In this document: positions 24,892 to 33,535 of the stretch, one piece after another
Layout of the letters: the number at the start of each line of letters is the position of its first letter
How positions within the stretch are numbered: the first letter of the stretch is position 1
Source of the DNA: Treponemataceae bacterium
Lineage (GTDB): Bacteria; Spirochaetota; Spirochaetia; Treponematales; Treponemataceae
Length of the DNA stretch: 51,512 nt
Direction of reading: 5' to 3'
Assembly (NCBI GenBank): GCA_024680915.1
Contig: JAILBN010000052.1
Coordinates: 1 to 51,512, forward strand
The notes under the pieces: model-generated
The model's database searches: none
What the model was told of the DNA's origin: nothing
The model's input: only the letters and a program-made list of their open reading frames with translations
Program-made: the position numbers and the translations under genes

Positions 24892-26595
24892 TTATTTCTT
24901 GCTGATCTGAGAGGGCAGCTTGGTTGATTTTCCTGCCTTGTAAGCTTCAAGGCGCTCATCCATGATTTCCTGGTATCCGGCTGCAAGGTATTCCTTTGCG
25001 AACTTCTCATAGAGAGCATCGAATTCGCTCGGTGCACATTTAACAAGCTGTACATAGTACTGCTGGTATTTGCTGAGAAGTGTGGCTGCATACTCTGATT
25101 CAGATTCGATAGCCACGGCGAAAACAGGATCTGTGTAAGCCCAGCCGTTCTTAGAGATTTGTTTGAGCTCATAGTAGTTGTCGATAAGAGGCTGTGCGAA
25201 ATCCTGAGGAAGATTCTGAGGAGCGATCTGGCGGATTGTGTCCTCGATAGTTCCTGTCTTCTTTGATGCGTGTACGATACATGTCATATCGATGTTGTTG
25301 TTATGGTTGAGCATCTCTTTGATGCCTTTTCCTTCACAGTTGATCATGACAGGAAGTCCGTTGTCACCAAGCTTGTATGTGATGCCTTCAACACCGTTCT
25401 CAAGTGTGAAAAGTGTGTCTGGCTTGAACATCCATTCCATGTACATCCAAGCGGCTTTAAGCTGGTCTGGAGTTGCCTTTGAGGAGAAACCTACGATCAT
25501 ACCGAATGGATTGTCGGCACGGATTACAGGATTGTCAACTACACCTGGCTCTACAGAAGAGTAGGAGCTGGCGATAGCGAGCTCTGCACCTGGATTGTTC
25601 TCATAGAAAGCGTTGAGCCAGCTTACAGAAGCTGACATGTATCCACCGTAAGCGAAAAGCTTTCCGTTGATGAAGTCTGTCTGCTGCTGTGTTCCTGATG
25701 CACCCTGTGAACCGTCTGCATCAAGCTCGAACTCTTTTGAATACCAACCCATGTTGTATTCTGCGTTTGTTCTCTTAAGCATTTTCTTTGTTGCGTCCCA
25801 TGCGAAACAAGGTGTTCCCAGGGATGAGTGCATTACCCATTCTTCTTCAGAAATAGGAGATTCACGGAAGCCGAAGTTCTGGATGTAAGCAGCTGTGGGG
25901 AGGGAGAGACCAAGAGGAGCTTGGTCTGTGAGTCCTGCAGCGATAATCTTGTTTACAGCATCCTTGTACTCTGCATATGACTTAGGAACATGATCGTATC
26001 CGACTTTGCGGAGCCAGTCCATACGATAGAATGTAACGTATGTGTATGTTGTGTCGTAGTATGGACGCTCTGAAAGAACGAAATAGTTCTTTCCGTTGAT
26101 CTGTGAGTAGCCAAGCTGGTTGTCCTCTACCATTTTTGCATAGTAGTTAGGAGCAACGTTTGCGAACTCATTGAGGTCGATAACGCACATTGCACCATCG
26201 TTTGCCCACTGAGCAACCTTTGGATAGTCATATTCCATGAGAATCGTAGGGGTCTGATCTGCGGCGATGAGCAGAGCGTATTTTGTCATTACGTCACCAC
26301 GTGGAATTGCGACGAATTTAACGTTGATATTGTATTTATCACCGAATTCTTTCTGGATCCACTGTGTCCAGTAGTTGTCGTCAACTGCAGGATAACCCTG
26401 CTTTGAGCGGTCGTATACAGGTACTGTGATTGTTACTGTATCCTTGAATTTTGTCCAGCCTGCTTCACCGGCTGTTTTTGCCAGGGTTCCGATAGAAACA
26501 GAGCCGTCGTTAGTGTTTTTTGCGTCTTTTCTACCACCGGCAAAAAGACTGGCAACCATCAAAAGTGCGACAAAAATAGTAGCGAACTTTTTCAT
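24892..26595 (-). CDS. ABC transporter extracellular solute-binding protein (family 1)
   Basis: 567 residues from ATG 26595 (GGAGG 6-7 nt upstream; a longer in-frame start at 26631 lacks one). The signal peptide MKKFATIFVALLMVASLFAG ends in GGRKD and has no lipobox Cys, so it is not an ordinary lipoprotein. The mature chain has the LplA/YtcQ pattern (MEYDYPKVAQWANDGAMCVI, YRMDWLRKVGYDHVP, MYMEWMFKPD). It should capture an oligosaccharide in the periplasm for the two permeases encoded upstream. It is the last gene of the GH112-permease operon. No ATPase gene is present, so a shared MsmK-like ATPase is likely. Confidence 0.88.
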   Translation of the reverse strand: MKKFATIFVALLMVASLFAGGRKDAKNTNDGSVSIGTLAKTAGEAGWTKFKDTVTITVPVYDRSKQGYPAVDDNYWTQWIQKEFGDKYNINVKFVAIPRGDVMTKYALLIAADQTPTILMEYDYPKVAQWANDGAMCVIDLNEFANVAPNYYAKMVEDNQLGYSQINGKNYFVLSERPYYDTTYTYVTFYRMDWLRKVGYDHVPKSYAEYKDAVNKIIAAGLTDQAPLGLSLPTAAYIQNFGFRESPISEEEWVMHSSLGTPCFAWDATKKMLKRTNAEYNMGWYSKEFELDADGSQGASGTQQQTDFINGKLFAYGGYMSASVSWLNAFYENNPGAELAIASSYSSVEPGVVDNPVIRADNPFGMIVGFSSKATPDQLKAAWMYMEWMFKPDTLFTLENGVEGITYKLGDNGLPVMINCEGKGIKEMLNHNNNIDMTCIVHASKKTGTIEDTIRQIAPQNLPQDFAQPLIDNYYELKQISKNGWAYTDPVFAVAIESESEYAATLLSKYQQYYVQLVKCAPSEFDALYEKFAKEYLAAGYQEIMDERLEAYKAGKSTKLPSQISKK

Positions 26596-26641
26596 GCTTT
26601 CCTCCTTGTGGAAAATGTTTATTTCTGACAAGGCCTTATTC

Positions 26642-26662
26642 TTTATCCCCGTCGGGGGTAAA
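26642..26662 (-). promoter_or_regulatory. Hairpin between permease and binding-protein genes
   Basis: TTTATCCCC (26642-26650) pairs with GGGGGTAAA (26654-26662) with one G-U on the plus strand (C-A mismatch in the minus-strand RNA), loop of 3. It could raise binding-protein mRNA over permease mRNA by protecting a 5' end. Confidence 0.45.
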
Positions 26663-26684
26663 GATATAAAACCTTGTGATTTCC

Positions 26685-26764
26685 TTATCCCTTCACCGCT
26701 CCGATCATAAATGATCGAGTCCAGGACGTAATTCCCTTTTTTATCCCTTCACCGCTCCGATCAT
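26685..26764 (-). repeat. 24-bp direct repeat: duplicated 3' end of the permease gene
   Basis: The last 24 bases of the permease gene (26741-26764, coding MIGAVKG and stop) recur exactly at 26685-26708, 56 nt away in the operon spacer and out of frame. The copy also forms a hairpin with CTCGATCAT beside it. It is a scar of a small duplication or of a lost permease copy. Confidence 0.75.
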
Positions 26765-27634
26765 TATGCCCTTGACGAAGTATTTCTGTACGAAAGGATA
26801 GATACACAGAATCGGCAGTGTGGCGAACATGACCATAGCCGACTGCAGTACTTCCGGTGTGGATTGTGTCGCCATCCCTTCCGAAAGCGTTATGGCATCA
26901 GACGCTGATGAAAGAACCATGTTCCTCAGCAAATACTGGATTGGCTGCAGGGACTTGGTCGTAATATAGTACTGAGCGTCAGCGTAGGCATTCCAACGGC
27001 CGACCGCATAGAAAAGAGACAGCGTCGCTATAATCGGTGTGGACAGTGGAAGTATTATCTTAAGAAGAGTCTGGAAGTCCGTGGCTCCGTCTAAGAATGC
27101 TGATTCCTCTAGACTGTCAGGAATTGTGGACAGGAAGAAGGTCTTCATTATAAGCATGTTGTAAGGTGAGAAGGCCAGGGGAAGGACCAGGACCCAGAAT
27201 GAGTCCAGCAGGTTGAGATCCTTCATCAGCAGGTATTCAGGGATAAGTCCTGCGCTGAAATACATGGTGAACATAAGAAGGAAGGTTATTACGGAGCGTC
27301 CCTTCAGTCTCTTCCTGGTAAGAGGGTAGGCCGCGCAAATCGTAAGGAGCATTCCAATGAAGGTGAATGTGGCCGTCATGATGACAGAATAAAGCATGGA
27401 CCAAGTAAGCTGCCCGTCTTTGAAAATAGAGGCATAGGCTTGGAAGGTTATCTGCTTAGGAAGGAAGTATACCTTCTTTGAGAGAACTGCCGTGTTGCTG
27501 CTTATAGATTTTGCGAGGATATTTATGAAAGGCAGTATACAGGTCGCCGAGAGCAGACCTATTATAGTCATGTTGATTACTTCACCCACGCTCAGTCTTT
27601 TTTGTTTTTTTGAATTATAAATCACGTCGCTCAT
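26741..27634 (-). CDS. Carbohydrate ABC transporter permease (MalG/LplC type)
   Basis: 297 residues from ATG 27634, chosen because GGGAGGAAG lies before it. Six membrane segments, with the cytoplasmic EAA loop EESAFLDGATDFQTLLKIILPLS that docks the ATPase. C-terminal YPFVQKYFVKGIMIGAVKG is typical of the family. It pairs with the LplB-type permease 13 nt upstream and the binding protein downstream. Its 3' end is partly duplicated in the following spacer. Confidence 0.93.
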   Translation of the reverse strand: MSDVIYNSKKQKRLSVGEVINMTIIGLLSATCILPFINILAKSISSNTAVLSKKVYFLPKQITFQAYASIFKDGQLTWSMLYSVIMTATFTFIGMLLTICAAYPLTRKRLKGRSVITFLLMFTMYFSAGLIPEYLLMKDLNLLDSFWVLVLPLAFSPYNMLIMKTFFLSTIPDSLEESAFLDGATDFQTLLKIILPLSTPIIATLSLFYAVGRWNAYADAQYYITTKSLQPIQYLLRNMVLSSASDAITLSEGMATQSTPEVLQSAMVMFATLPILCIYPFVQKYFVKGIMIGAVKG

Positions 27635-27647
27635 TTTTCTTCCTCCC

Positions 27648-28580
27648 TTAGATAAGTCCATTCTCACCGAGAGCTTTTGCTACCCGGTCCGCAATTACGA
27701 CTAGAATGAGTCCAACAAGAGACTGGAAAAGACCAACCGCTGTCGCAAGACTGAACTGTCCGCCGGAAAGACCTTTTTCGTATATGTAGATTGCCAGCTG
27801 ATACTGGAAATCATGAACCTGAACGTTTCCTAAGGCACTCAATCTTTCGAAGTTGCTGCCCATAAGACGACCCAGGTTCATGATAAGCAGGGTAACCGCA
27901 GTGGCCTTTATGCCGGGCAGCGTAATATGCCATATCCTCTGCAGCTTGTTGCATCCATCGATTGTGGCTGCCTCATAGAGGTCCGGGCTTATACCGGCAA
28001 TTGCTGAAAGGTAGATGATTGAGTTCCATCCCATAGTCTGCCATATACCGATGAGGAGGTATGTGACAGCCCAGTGCCATTTCTCGGAGATGAAGGGAAT
28101 TCCTTCATCTATAAAGCCGTTGTTCATAAGAAAGATGTTTATTAGACCAGTCTCCGGCTTAAAAAGAGTCAGGGCTACGCTGGCTATAATGACCCAGGAA
28201 AGGAAGTGGGGCAGATAAAGGATTGTCTGCGTTACTTTCTTGAAGGTGGGCTTACGGACTTCGTTGAGCATAAGAGCCAGTATGATAGGTGCAGGGAAAG
28301 TCACGGCAAGATCAAGTATGTTGAAGATAAGAGAGTTTCTAAGGGCAAGAAGGAAATCCTTGTCCTTGAAAACTTTTAAGAATGTTCCGAAACCGACCCA
28401 TTCACTGCCGCTGTATCCTTTCGCCGGCTTATAGTTCATAAAAGCCATCCGTAGTCCCGGATAGGCCGCAAACTTGAATACGATTACAAAAGTCACTGGA
28501 AGCAGAACCAAAAGGTAAAGCCTCCAGTCTCTTTTCAGATAAAAAAGAGGACCCTTCCTGTTTTTTCCAAGATTTTTCAT
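27648..28580 (-). CDS. Carbohydrate ABC transporter permease (LplB type)
   Basis: 310 residues with six membrane segments. The N-terminal LYLLVLLPVTFVIVFKFAAYPG and the EAA loop LYEAATIDGCNKLQRIWHIT are family marks. It forms a heterodimeric channel with the LplC-type partner. It sits 28 nt after the GH112 phosphorylase gene in the same operon, which suggests that the imported sugar is the phosphorylase substrate or a precursor of it. Confidence 0.93.
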   Translation of the reverse strand: MKNLGKNRKGPLFYLKRDWRLYLLVLLPVTFVIVFKFAAYPGLRMAFMNYKPAKGYSGSEWVGFGTFLKVFKDKDFLLALRNSLIFNILDLAVTFPAPIILALMLNEVRKPTFKKVTQTILYLPHFLSWVIIASVALTLFKPETGLINIFLMNNGFIDEGIPFISEKWHWAVTYLLIGIWQTMGWNSIIYLSAIAGISPDLYEAATIDGCNKLQRIWHITLPGIKATAVTLLIMNLGRLMGSNFERLSALGNVQVHDFQYQLAIYIYEKGLSGGQFSLATAVGLFQSLVGLILVVIADRVAKALGENGLI

Positions 28581-28608
28581 TTTTTCTCCACAAGTCTGCC
28601 TTTTTAGG

Positions 28609-30765
28609 CTAGTCTACTACCTCTATGATAGATTCATAGGCTTTCAAATTGTATTCTCTCTCTCCCTTCTCTGTTTTTATGGCACATTTTTGGGCAGAAG
28701 CGCTGTTGTTTATAACTGCTATGGTTCTTTTCTCCGGGAACCATGTGCATTCCACAGCAGTGTTGTCAGATATATATAATGCCTTGTCTTCTATTCCCGC
28801 AGCCCTAACTATTATGTTCAGCAGCAGGCGGGTGTTCTCAAGACTGTAAGCGAAATGTGAGAGGTACACACCCTTTCCCTTTCCATAGTCATGGATGGTC
28901 AGTGTAGGACTGTCCCCTTCCGCTGCTATAACAGTGGCTTTGCCGTCAGTGAGGAAGACCCCTTCTTCTTTCTTTATCGTTGCCTTCTCTGGAATAAGCC
29001 CGGCCTCAGCTGTCACCTTGAATTTATATTTCCCATGGCATACTTTAGCCCCTGTATCCTTGTCTACTCCCAGTATTCCTGCAGTTCTGAAGAAATCTCC
29101 ATGTCCTGTACAGGCTGAGGGTTCGTATATTCCTATGAAAGCTCCACCCTCATAAACCCATTTGTTTAGGGCCTCAGCCACTGAAGGATCCTGCCATTCA
29201 TCGCCGCCGCTCCATGCGGAACCGGCTTTTCCTGCGTTTATTACCACGTCATAGTTACTAAGCGCTCCCTTCCTTACGTCATCGAAGCTGATAAAATCAA
29301 CATCTAAGGGAAGTCCTGAAAGAGATTCATTCACATGGATAAGATCATGCATGTATGTCTCATGGAAGTGGCCCGACAATGTCCATGATCTGAGTTTTCC
29401 CCAGCAATGAAGCACTGCTATCCTGCAAGGAAGGACATAAGGTTTTCCTGCCTTATGCAGTTCTTTTATAATACGGAATTCATCCGCTATATACTCTATG
29501 TAGTCGATGAATTCAGGGAAAGCCTCGACCAGATGTAAATACCCTCCCAGTCCTATCCTTTCTATAGGAGCGCGGAGAAGGGCTCTGCGGGCATTAATCC
29601 AGTAGTCCCTGGCATCATCAGCGGGCTTACCTCCTTTCTTAAAGGTAGGCAGTCCGCCCAGCCCCACAGGAAAAAGATAGGGATGGAAGCGTAGCTCATG
29701 GACAGGAGCGGAAACTCCGTTACAAAGGCGGACCTCATATCCCGAGAAAATACATTTTATGATTCCATCGAAACCAATGGATTTGAAATGAGGACCGTAG
29801 GGTTCAAGTCCCACCCAGCTGTCATCATAAAAAACGTAAGCCTGTTTCCCGTATTTGTGGACAAGGTCTACCAGCTCTTTTCCGAATCCTGCCACATATT
29901 CCTGTGTGAATTCCATGTAATCCCTTTTATGGGCCGTAGGCGGCATGTGAGTCACCTGATATTTACCTTGGTTGACGAAATCTTCTGCACATAGCTGGTA
30001 GCCGTATTTTTTCTCAAAATCCTCCAGGGCTTTTTCTGATACTGTGAAATCATAGGAAGCCCAGTCTGTAAGAAGATTCCTGTTCAATTCGTCGCTTCCC
30101 CAAATCCATACAAAATTGTAGAAAAGAGAAGTGAAGCGGACCACTGTTGTGGCAGGATGTGTCTGACACCAGTTTTCAAGCCAGCCGTATAGGTATTCCC
30201 TGGCTTCTTTGTTCCTTGGATCCACTGGAATCAGATGCTGCTTGTGCCAGTTGTTGGTTACATGATTGTACATGGAAATCTCTTCCCATATGCGGTATGC
30301 GAGGAAGCTGACCGTATATTCGTGATAGGGAACCGCCTGGAAAAGTGTCACGCTTTCAGTGTCATTGTTATATTTCCAGGAAGTGTTGGGAAGGAGGGTC
30401 TCTGTAGTCCTGTCATAGACCTGCCAGTATTTTAGTGAAGAGATTCTGCTGTTGACCTCAAACTGTTCTGTGAAAAAGCTTTTCATAAGGGAGATCGTCA
30501 GCTGACTGTCATGAGCCGTTTCTGCAGGCGTCATCAAGAAGGTCTGCTGCCTGCAGTCGGGATGGCTTTTGAGCCATTCGTTATGTTCACGGATTATACA
30601 GATTGTTGAGTATATACCGTATCCGGCATCAAGAATTTCTTGGGATAATTGAGTTCCGTCACTGTCCCTTATAACATCGGCACCCCATTTTTCAGCCAAC
30701 CTCAGGGTCAGTTGTTCATAGCCGGATTCTCCTGGTAATGTGAAACTTCCTTTGATTTTGCTCAC
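28609..30765 (-). CDS. GH112 beta-galactoside phosphorylase (galactosyl-HexNAc or galactosyl-rhamnose phosphorylase)
   Basis: 718 residues from GTG 30765 (GAGGAAG just upstream; GTG 30777 is an alternative). The chain aligns by eye along its length with Bifidobacterium LnpA: SFTLPGESGYEQLTLRLAEK, ADVIRDSDGTQLS, HEYTVSFLAYRIWEEISMYN, VVRFTSLFYNF. VFYDDSWVGLEPY places an Asp near 316, matching the LnpA general acid Asp313. GH112 enzymes cleave Gal-beta-1,3-GlcNAc/GalNAc or Gal-beta-1,4-rhamnose with phosphate to Gal-1-P. The pectin setting favours the galactosyl-rhamnose activity, from rhamnogalacturonan I; specificity is inferred. No signal peptide: cytoplasmic. First gene of the importer operon. 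Confidence 0.88.
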   Translation of the reverse strand: MSKIKGSFTLPGESGYEQLTLRLAEKWGADVIRDSDGTQLSQEILDAGYGIYSTICIIREHNEWLKSHPDCRQQTFLMTPAETAHDSQLTISLMKSFFTEQFEVNSRISSLKYWQVYDRTTETLLPNTSWKYNNDTESVTLFQAVPYHEYTVSFLAYRIWEEISMYNHVTNNWHKQHLIPVDPRNKEAREYLYGWLENWCQTHPATTVVRFTSLFYNFVWIWGSDELNRNLLTDWASYDFTVSEKALEDFEKKYGYQLCAEDFVNQGKYQVTHMPPTAHKRDYMEFTQEYVAGFGKELVDLVHKYGKQAYVFYDDSWVGLEPYGPHFKSIGFDGIIKCIFSGYEVRLCNGVSAPVHELRFHPYLFPVGLGGLPTFKKGGKPADDARDYWINARRALLRAPIERIGLGGYLHLVEAFPEFIDYIEYIADEFRIIKELHKAGKPYVLPCRIAVLHCWGKLRSWTLSGHFHETYMHDLIHVNESLSGLPLDVDFISFDDVRKGALSNYDVVINAGKAGSAWSGGDEWQDPSVAEALNKWVYEGGAFIGIYEPSACTGHGDFFRTAGILGVDKDTGAKVCHGKYKFKVTAEAGLIPEKATIKKEEGVFLTDGKATVIAAEGDSPTLTIHDYGKGKGVYLSHFAYSLENTRLLLNIIVRAAGIEDKALYISDNTAVECTWFPEKRTIAVINNSASAQKCAIKTEKGEREYNLKAYESIIEVVD

Positions 30766-30817
30766 TTTCTTCCTCACTGTGGCTCATTATTCCGCTATGT
30801 TCACTTAAAAACAATTC

Positions 30818-30871
30818 TTTTTTTGAGAAAAACAGTGCAGTTTCGACCTTTTTTGTTTTTTTTTGAGAAAA
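30818..30871. repeat. Two 14-bp direct repeats in the GH112 operon promoter region
   Basis: TTTTTTTGAGAAAA occurs at 30818-30831 and at 30858-30871, 40 bp apart (about four helical turns) in the spacer between the AraC gene and the GH112 operon. This fits paired binding sites for an AraC-type regulator, but low-complexity T-runs could arise by chance. Confidence 0.4.
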
Positions 30872-31001
30872 TGCTGTTGAAAGATTTTTTGCTATATATC
30901 AGTTGTCTGGGGCAAGCCATGAGCTTGATCAGTCAGACATTCCGGTTGATTCTCTGAGATTATCCGCTGAATTGGTATTATCCTGCTGGACAGGAGCCTT
31001 C

Positions 31002-31946
31002 CTATTTCTCCGGCTCAGTCCAACCGGCGAATTCAAATATATCAGATTTTACAGTATCGTTGGTCTTCTGGCGTTTCCTATATTCTTTAGGAGTCATGCC
31101 CATGACCCTCTTGAAATGACGGTTGAAGTTTGACACTGAGCCGAAGCCGGACATCTCTGCTATGTTGAGTATAGTCTCCTGCTTAGAGTCTAGCATCATG
31201 CAGGATTTTACTACCCTTACATTGTTCAGGTAGACAAGGGGGCTTGTGTTCGTGAAACTGAAGAAAACCCTGCGGAAGTGGGTGGGGCTCATGCAGCATA
31301 GAGCTGCAAGGTCTTCCATGGTGAACTGCTCCATGTAGTGGTCTTCTATAAGGTCGATAGCCCTCAGTATTACAGGCATGGTAGAATAATTATAAGGCAG
31401 CTTGTTGAGAAAACCACCCTGTGTCTCTATCCTGTACAATTCGATATACAGAGCCAGTAAAAGCCCCTTCGCACTGTACTGCCAGTTCGTCTTTTTCTCC
31501 CTCATTTCCTTTATGCAGGCTGAGAGAAGGATATGTACGTAGGGATAATCGTCCTTAGCGAGGATGCACTTGTATTTCTCTATGGAGATGTCGGACAGGT
31601 CGTATTGTATGCTCTCCGCCGGAAGCATATTCTTGAAAAGAAGGCTGGGCTGGAAGAAAATATAGGTCCATAAGCTGCGTGTACCTGGTGCGGAATAAGT
31701 GGTGTGATGCATATTCTTGGGTATGAAAGTGACATCGTCTTTCTTGAAGGACAAGGTTTCACCCAAAATTTCCAGTGTTCCGGAATCAGAACGGCATAGT
31801 CCTATCTCAAGGCAGTTATGAAAGTGGAGACGGCCGCTGGGTACATCTGAAATCCGCCAGTTAGGCCCGTCAAGAAAAACTACCGGGAAATCCTGCGAAA
31901 AGGTATACCTTCTGTATTCTGTTATGGCCTTTTTCCTTTTTTGCAA
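31002..31946 (-). CDS. AraC-family transcriptional regulator
   Basis: 314 residues from TTG 31946, chosen because AAGGAGG stands 6 nt before it; the frame opens further upstream (31994) through hairpin sequence. An N-terminal cupin-like sensor (RLHFHNCLEIGLCRS, KKDDVTFIPKNMHHTTY) is followed by two helix-turn-helix motifs (FTMEDLAALCCMSPTHFRRV and ILNIAEMSGFGSVSNFNRHF) and the closing MGMTPKEYRKRQ. It probably senses a sugar and controls the downstream GH112 importer operon on the same strand. The gene follows uxaC, but a hairpin series separates them. Confidence 0.9.
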   Translation of the reverse strand: MQKRKKAITEYRRYTFSQDFPVVFLDGPNWRISDVPSGRLHFHNCLEIGLCRSDSGTLEILGETLSFKKDDVTFIPKNMHHTTYSAPGTRSLWTYIFFQPSLLFKNMLPAESIQYDLSDISIEKYKCILAKDDYPYVHILLSACIKEMREKKTNWQYSAKGLLLALYIELYRIETQGGFLNKLPYNYSTMPVILRAIDLIEDHYMEQFTMEDLAALCCMSPTHFRRVFFSFTNTSPLVYLNNVRVVKSCMMLDSKQETILNIAEMSGFGSVSNFNRHFKRVMGMTPKEYRKRQKTNDTVKSDIFEFAGWTEPEK

Positions 31947-31967
31947 AAGCAGCCTCCTTAATATATA

Positions 31968-32032
31968 GGGGGAAAGCCTTCCCCCTGGCTTCAACCGCCT
32001 TCGGCGTTTTCAGCTACCCCCTTCTGCGGGGT
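31968..32032 (-). promoter_or_regulatory. Series of hairpins before the AraC gene
   Basis: Three compact hairpins follow each other: 31968-31974 with 31979-31985 (GGGGGAA/TTCCCCC), 31996-31999 with 32003-32006 (CGCC/GGCG), and 32016-32020 with 32028-32032 (ACCCC/GGGGT). They lie just upstream of the AraC Shine-Dalgarno. They may be termination or stability elements after uxaC. Confidence 0.5.
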
Positions 32033-32101
32033 CAAGCTTTTTTACTTTCTACCCCGCAATACCCCGGATTTTTTACTATATTGTTTTATGATTCTGTGTA
32101 G

Positions 32102-32127
32102 GAAGGGGTAGCATAAGCCACCCCTTC
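32102..32127 (-). terminator. Hairpin after uxaC
   Basis: GAAGGGGT (32102-32109) pairs with ACCCCTTC (32120-32127), 8 nt beyond the uxaC stop. There is no T-tract, so it may be a weak terminator or 3' end stabiliser. Confidence 0.5.
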
Positions 32128-32134
32128 TTGTTAC

Positions 32135-33535
32135 TCATGCGAAATAATTCTTCGCATTCTCGAAGGAGATATTCTTTACGATTTCGGACAACTTGTCCAT
32201 ATCGGCAGGGAACATTCCTCCCTCAACCCAGTTGCCCAGGATGTTGCAGAGGATACGTCTGAAGTATTCGTGGCGGGGGTAGGAGAGGAAGCTTCTGCTG
32301 TCCGTCAGCATACCCACGAAGCAGCTGAGCATTCCCAGGTTTCCAAGCACCTTCATCTGCTCTTCCATTCCGTCCTTATGGTCACAGAACCACCAGGCGG
32401 AGCCGAACTGGATCTTTCCTTTTATTCCGGAGCCCTGGAAACAGCCCATAAGCGTTCCTATGGCATAGTAATCCTTAGGATTGAGAGAGTAGAGTATGGT
32501 CTTTGGAAGACCTCCATTCATCTCCATACAGCCGAGAAGATTGGCCAGGGCTTCGCTCATATCATGGTCATGGCTGGCATCGAAGCCTGTGTCCGGTCCC
32601 AGGTTTTTCATTGCGCTGGGGTTGTTGTTGCGGATAGCAGCCATATGAAGCTGCATTACGACTTTTTTCTCACGGTAGATAGCTGCAAGGCCTTTAAGCA
32701 CGTAAGCCCTGTAGGAGTCTGCCTCGGCACGGCTGATCTTTTCTCCATTCATGGCCTTCTTGAAGGCGGCTGCAGGGTCTGTCGTCTCTACAGGCGGATA
32801 CTCCAGGGCGTGGTCTGTTGCCCGGCATCCGTTATTGATGAAGAAGTCCAGACGGATTTCAAGGGCTTTGATTACGTCATCCGGGGAGTTTATGGCAACT
32901 CCTGCGACATCGGCCAGTTTTTTTATGTAGTCTGCGAAGCCTGCCGCATCAATATGGATAGCCTTGTCCGGGCGGAAGGATGGCACTACCTTCGTCGCTA
33001 CCTTTCCTATGTGGGCAGAACCTGATGCTATGGCCTGATGATATTCCAGGCTGTCGATGGGGTCATCGGTGGTTCCCACTGCGTATACATTGAACTTGTC
33101 CAGTATTCCCTTCACGGAGAGGTCATCTGACTCAAGCATCTTGTTGGCTTTTTTCCAGATCTCAGGAGCGGACTTGCTCGTAAGAGGCTCATAGATACCG
33201 AAATAGCGCTGCAGCTCCAGGTGGGTCCAGTGATAAAGGGGATTACCGATAAGATTCTCGATTGTGGAAGCCCAGGCCAAGAACTTCTCATAGGGCTCTG
33301 CATTACCCGTTATATACTTCTCCTCAACACCGAAGGTTCTCATCTGCCGCCATTTGTAGTGGTCGCCTCCCAGCCATACATCCGTAAGGTCGGGGAACTT
33401 TTTGTTCTCTGCTATCTGGGCAGGTATAAGATGGCAGTGGTAGTCCCAAATGGGCATATCCTTGGCTGCCGTATGAAAAAGCTTTTTTGCTGTCTCTGTC
33501 TCCAGCAGAAAATCTTCGTCCATGAATTTTTTCAT
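32135..33535 (-). CDS. uxaC: Glucuronate/galacturonate isomerase
   Basis: 466 residues, the usual length. WDYHCHLIPAQIAENK near the N-terminus holds the metal-binding HxH, and DVWLGGDHYKWRQMRTFGV and NPLYHWTHLELQRYFGI are strongly conserved in UxaC. It turns D-galacturonate into D-tagaturonate (or D-glucuronate into D-fructuronate), the first step of the isomerase pathway. Its ATG overlaps the uxaA stop as ATGA, so it is translationally coupled in the order uxaB-uxaA-uxaC. Confidence 0.96.
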   Translation of the reverse strand: MKKFMDEDFLLETETAKKLFHTAAKDMPIWDYHCHLIPAQIAENKKFPDLTDVWLGGDHYKWRQMRTFGVEEKYITGNAEPYEKFLAWASTIENLIGNPLYHWTHLELQRYFGIYEPLTSKSAPEIWKKANKMLESDDLSVKGILDKFNVYAVGTTDDPIDSLEYHQAIASGSAHIGKVATKVVPSFRPDKAIHIDAAGFADYIKKLADVAGVAINSPDDVIKALEIRLDFFINNGCRATDHALEYPPVETTDPAAAFKKAMNGEKISRAEADSYRAYVLKGLAAIYREKKVVMQLHMAAIRNNNPSAMKNLGPDTGFDASHDHDMSEALANLLGCMEMNGGLPKTILYSLNPKDYYAIGTLMGCFQGSGIKGKIQFGSAWWFCDHKDGMEEQMKVLGNLGMLSCFVGMLTDSRSFLSYPRHEYFRRILCNILGNWVEGGMFPADMDKLSEIVKNISFENAKNYFA

